A stretch of DNA of 33,372 bases, from NCBI GenBank assembly GCA_012514895.1, contig JAAYZK010000361.1, positions 1-33,372 on the forward strand. Direction: 5' to 3'. A program made the position numbers and the translations under genes. This DNA comes from Planctomycetota bacterium. Its GTDB lineage: Bacteria; Planctomycetota; Phycisphaerae; SM23-33; FEN-1343. Shown here piece by piece: positions 31,212 to 33,372 of the stretch (the first letter of the stretch is position 1; every line of letters begins with the position of its first letter). The notes below the pieces were generated by a model that was not told the origin of the DNA, did no database searches, and worked only from the letters and a program-made list of their open reading frames with translations.

Positions 31212-32387
31212 CTACGGCCGGGCCGTGTCGTTGAAGTACACGTGCACGTGCCACTTCTCGTCGCCGTGCAGGGGCTTGCCGACGATGTCCAGGACGCCGC
31301 GGCCGAGCATGTCGGCCAGGACGGCGTCGTGGATGCCGGTGCCCTCGTCGATGACGTGGGGGGTGAAGCGGCCGCGGCCTTCGTTCTCCAGGACGATCAG
31401 GCGCGGGGGGCGGACGTAGCGGTCGTCGGCGCGGTTGGCCACGCCGACCTCCCCGCAGAGGATGTCCGGCCGCCCGTTGCCGCACAGGTCGCCGACCTGC
31501 AGGGAGTGGGCGTCGTGGAGGCCTTCCAGCAGAACGTGCTCGGTCCAGGGGGCCCTGGCGTCGGGGCCTCGCTTGAACCAGGCCAGTTTGCCCCCCTGGG
31601 CCTTGCCGTACACGCAGGGGTCGCCCTCGGCCAGGAGGATCTCGTTGCGGCCGTCGCCGTCGATGTCGGCGATGGCGATCTTGGTGGTGATGTAGCCGGA
31701 GGCGAACTTGTGCCCGCACCAGCGGCCACCGACCAGCTTGTACCAGTGCGTGCCGCACACGATCTCGTTGACCCCGTCGCCGTCGACGTCGCCGATGGCC
31801 AGGCCTTCCTCCGGCTGGATCCTGTCGGTGCCGTCGGCCTTGACGAACGGCTCGCCCCGGGCGGTGGCGATCACCTGCAGGTTGGGCCAGGGGGCCTGCG
31901 TCGGGTCGGCGGGCAGGGGCACGCGGTAGATGTTGGTCCCGCGGACCTGGTTGGTGAACACCAGGGAGTCGGCGTCCTCGCCGGCGAGGCGGCCGAGCGT
32001 GGTGTCATGGAACTGCGACAGGTCGGTCGTCGCGATCGCGCGTCGCTGCCAGGCGCCGCCGCGGGGGCCGGGGTTGGCCCACCAGAAGATCTGGTGGCCG
32101 CGGAAGTCGTTGCCGTTGATAATGTCGCCCAGCCCGTCGCCGGTCAGGTCGCGGATCTGCCCGCCGCACTCCATGGCCTCGACGTCCTCGACGGGGTGCA
32201 CCGGCCAGTTGCCGCGGTCGCCGGTGTTCTCGAACCAGACCATGCGGCCGTTGCGGCCGCTGACGACGATGTCGGGCCGTCCGTCGCCGTTGATGTCGCC
32301 GACGGCGTGGAACGTGTTCATCGCGGCCGGCGGGACGTCGTTCTCCAGCCGCCCGATCGTGACCTTGGTGAACCTCGGTGCTGCCAT
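31212..32387 (-). CDS. FG-GAP/VCBS-repeat protein without signal peptide
   Basis: A 391-residue beta-propeller-type protein made of about six repeats with the calcium-binding signature DxNGDGxxDI: DINGDGRPDIVV, DLTGDGLGDII, DVDGDGVNEIV, DIDGDGRNEIL, DLCGNGRPDIL and the degenerate DMLGRGVLDIV. The ORF track runs 230 codons further upstream through GC-rich sequence with no protein-like pattern. I chose the ATG at 32387, with AAGGAGG in front, so the product starts MAAPRFTKVTI. There is no signal peptide or membrane segment, which is unusual for a family that is mostly extracellular. Function unknown; such propellers usually bind ligands or proteins. It is transcribed toward the solute-binding protein gene, 112 bases away, and may share its transcript. 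Confidence 0.85.
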   Translation of the reverse strand: MAAPRFTKVTIGRLENDVPPAAMNTFHAVGDINGDGRPDIVVSGRNGRMVWFENTGDRGNWPVHPVEDVEAMECGGQIRDLTGDGLGDIINGNDFRGHQIFWWANPGPRGGAWQRRAIATTDLSQFHDTTLGRLAGEDADSLVFTNQVRGTNIYRVPLPADPTQAPWPNLQVIATARGEPFVKADGTDRIQPEEGLAIGDVDGDGVNEIVCGTHWYKLVGGRWCGHKFASGYITTKIAIADIDGDGRNEILLAEGDPCVYGKAQGGKLAWFKRGPDARAPWTEHVLLEGLHDAHSLQVGDLCGNGRPDILCGEVGVANRADDRYVRPPRLIVLENEGRGRFTPHVIDEGTGIHDAVLADMLGRGVLDIVGKPLHGDEKWHVHVYFNDTARP

Positions 32388-32583
32388 GGAACGCCTCCTT
32401 GTCCGGACGGGCCTCGCGCGGGCCCGCCGCCCCCGCGACCATACCGGCCGGGCGGCCCCGCGCCAAGCCTGCAATGTCCGGCGGCCGCGGGCCGGCACTG
32501 GCGGAACGGCCGCGGCGACGGTATCGTCGGCGGCCGCCCGACGAACCGGCGAGGCGCCGGGGCGTACTGGCTGTGGCAGCCCT

Positions 32584-33372
32584 ATGAACGACACGACGAC
32601 GCTCCAACTCATCGCAACGGCCGCCGGCGGGCTCGAAACGTGCGTGCGGCACGAGCTGGAGGCCCTGGGCTTCGACGGCGCCCGCGTCCACTCGCCCGGG
32701 CGGATTGCCTTCGACGCGGCCGCCGAGGGCGTCGCGCGGGCCAATCTGTGGCTGCGCACGGCCGACCGCGTGCTGCTGGTCGTCGGCGACTTCGAGGCCG
32801 GCGATTTCGACGCCCTCTTCGACGGCACGGCCGCCCTGCCGTGGGAGCGGTGGATCCCCCCCGACGGGGCGTTTCCCGTCCGCGGGCGCACCGTCAAGAG
32901 CCGCCTGGCGTCGGCCCCGGCGTGCCAGGCGGTCGTCAAGAAGGCCATCGTCGAACGCCTGCGGGCCGCGCACGGCGTCGGCGAACTGCCGGAGACGGGG
33001 GCCACCTTCCGCGTCGAGATCGCCCTGCGCGACGACCGCGCCCTGCTGACGATCGACACCACCGGGCCCGGCCTGCACAAGCGGGGCTACCGGGCGGCGG
33101 CCGGGCCGGCGCCCCTGAAGGAGACGCTGGCGGCGGCAATGATCCACCTGAGCTTCTGGACCCCCGACCGCCCGCTGATCGACCCGTTCTGCGGCAGCGG
33201 CACGATCCCCATCGAGGCGGCCCTCATCGGGCGGAACATCGCCCCGGGGCTGCGACGAAGCTTCGACGCCGAGCAGTGGCCCGCCCTGCCGGCGGCCCTG
33301 TGGGATGCCCAGCGCCGGCAGGCCAGGGACGCCATCGCCCCCGCCCTGCCGGTCCGCATCATCGGCACCGAC
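32584..33372 (+). CDS. THUMP-domain class I SAM-dependent RNA methyltransferase (RlmL/YpsC-like), truncated by window edge
   Basis: The frame is open from the ATG at 32584 to the window end, 263 residues without a stop. The N-terminal part (about 5-60) is a ferredoxin-like domain (LIATAAGGLETCVRHELEALGF), followed by a THUMP-type region (60-150) with ALLTIDTTGPGLHKRGYR at its end, as in the RlmL family. The methyltransferase domain begins near residue 180, and LIDPFCGSGTIPIEAALIGRNI is the SAM-binding motif I of this family. These enzymes methylate N2 of a guanosine in 23S rRNA; the exact position is not decided here. The catalytic motif with NPPYG lies beyond the window. It is divergent from the VCBS gene with a 196-base gap in which no promoter boxes were recognised. 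Confidence 0.88.
   Translation, partial: MNDTTTLQLIATAAGGLETCVRHELEALGFDGARVHSPGRIAFDAAAEGVARANLWLRTADRVLLVVGDFEAGDFDALFDGTAALPWERWIPPDGAFPVRGRTVKSRLASAPACQAVVKKAIVERLRAAHGVGELPETGATFRVEIALRDDRALLTIDTTGPGLHKRGYRAAAGPAPLKETLAAAMIHLSFWTPDRPLIDPFCGSGTIPIEAALIGRNIAPGLRRSFDAEQWPALPAALWDAQRRQARDAIAPALPVRIIGTD

Overview
This 33.4 kb, very GC-rich window is bacterial chromosome from a Gram-negative organism. The combination points to a Planctomycetota/Phycisphaerae-like lineage: lipid A and heptose genes, a eukaryote-type Ser/Thr kinase, a URO-D-like methyltransferase-fold protein, VCBS and Gfo/Idh/MocA proteins, and many unlinked sugar and ester hydrolases. The assignment is inferred from gene content only. 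No tRNA, rRNA, IS element, integrase or CRISPR array is visible. High GC produces many long false ORFs antisense to real genes, and these are left out.

Layout. 1-8.6 kb (minus) is central metabolism: gap, a Rho-independent terminator, pgk, rpe, a histidine-phosphatase-fold protein that has lost its catalytic residues, accD, an M24-fold protein lacking most metal ligands, a DUF2330-like membrane protein and a truncated URO-D-family gene. 8.6-13.6 kb (minus) is a compact LPS operon transcribed lpxK, an unrecognised deoxyhypusine-synthase-like gene, hldE, gmhA, gmhB. It makes the nucleotide-activated heptose and phosphorylates lipid A; its GmhB carries a membrane-anchoring C-terminal extension. 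13.7-15.6 kb (minus) holds an isocitrate dehydrogenase with NADP-type residues and an HTH-receiver regulator.

15.97-22.1 kb (plus) holds a UvrD/PcrA helicase, a secreted esterase, a membrane-anchored amidase-fold protein, and a two-gene Ser/Thr kinase/metallophosphoesterase operon. The 330 bp that follow contain two terminators and nested inverted repeats that could be a small RNA.

22.5-27.4 kb (minus) looks like a carbohydrate catabolic cassette: KDPG aldolase, Gfo/Idh/MocA oxidoreductase, SGNH esterase, glycoside hydrolase. 27.5-32.4 kb (minus) carries a single-domain rhodanese, a giant solute-binding protein (1044 aa) and a VCBS-repeat protein. A THUMP-type RNA methyltransferase (plus) runs off the right edge.

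The most unusual items are two mutually similar ~140-residue insertions inside the solute-binding protein, the kinase/phosphoesterase pair, the uncharacterised gene in the heptose operon, two adjacent probable pseudoenzymes next to accD, and short repeats sitting directly on stop codons. All calls were made by reading the translated sequence; no database search was run.
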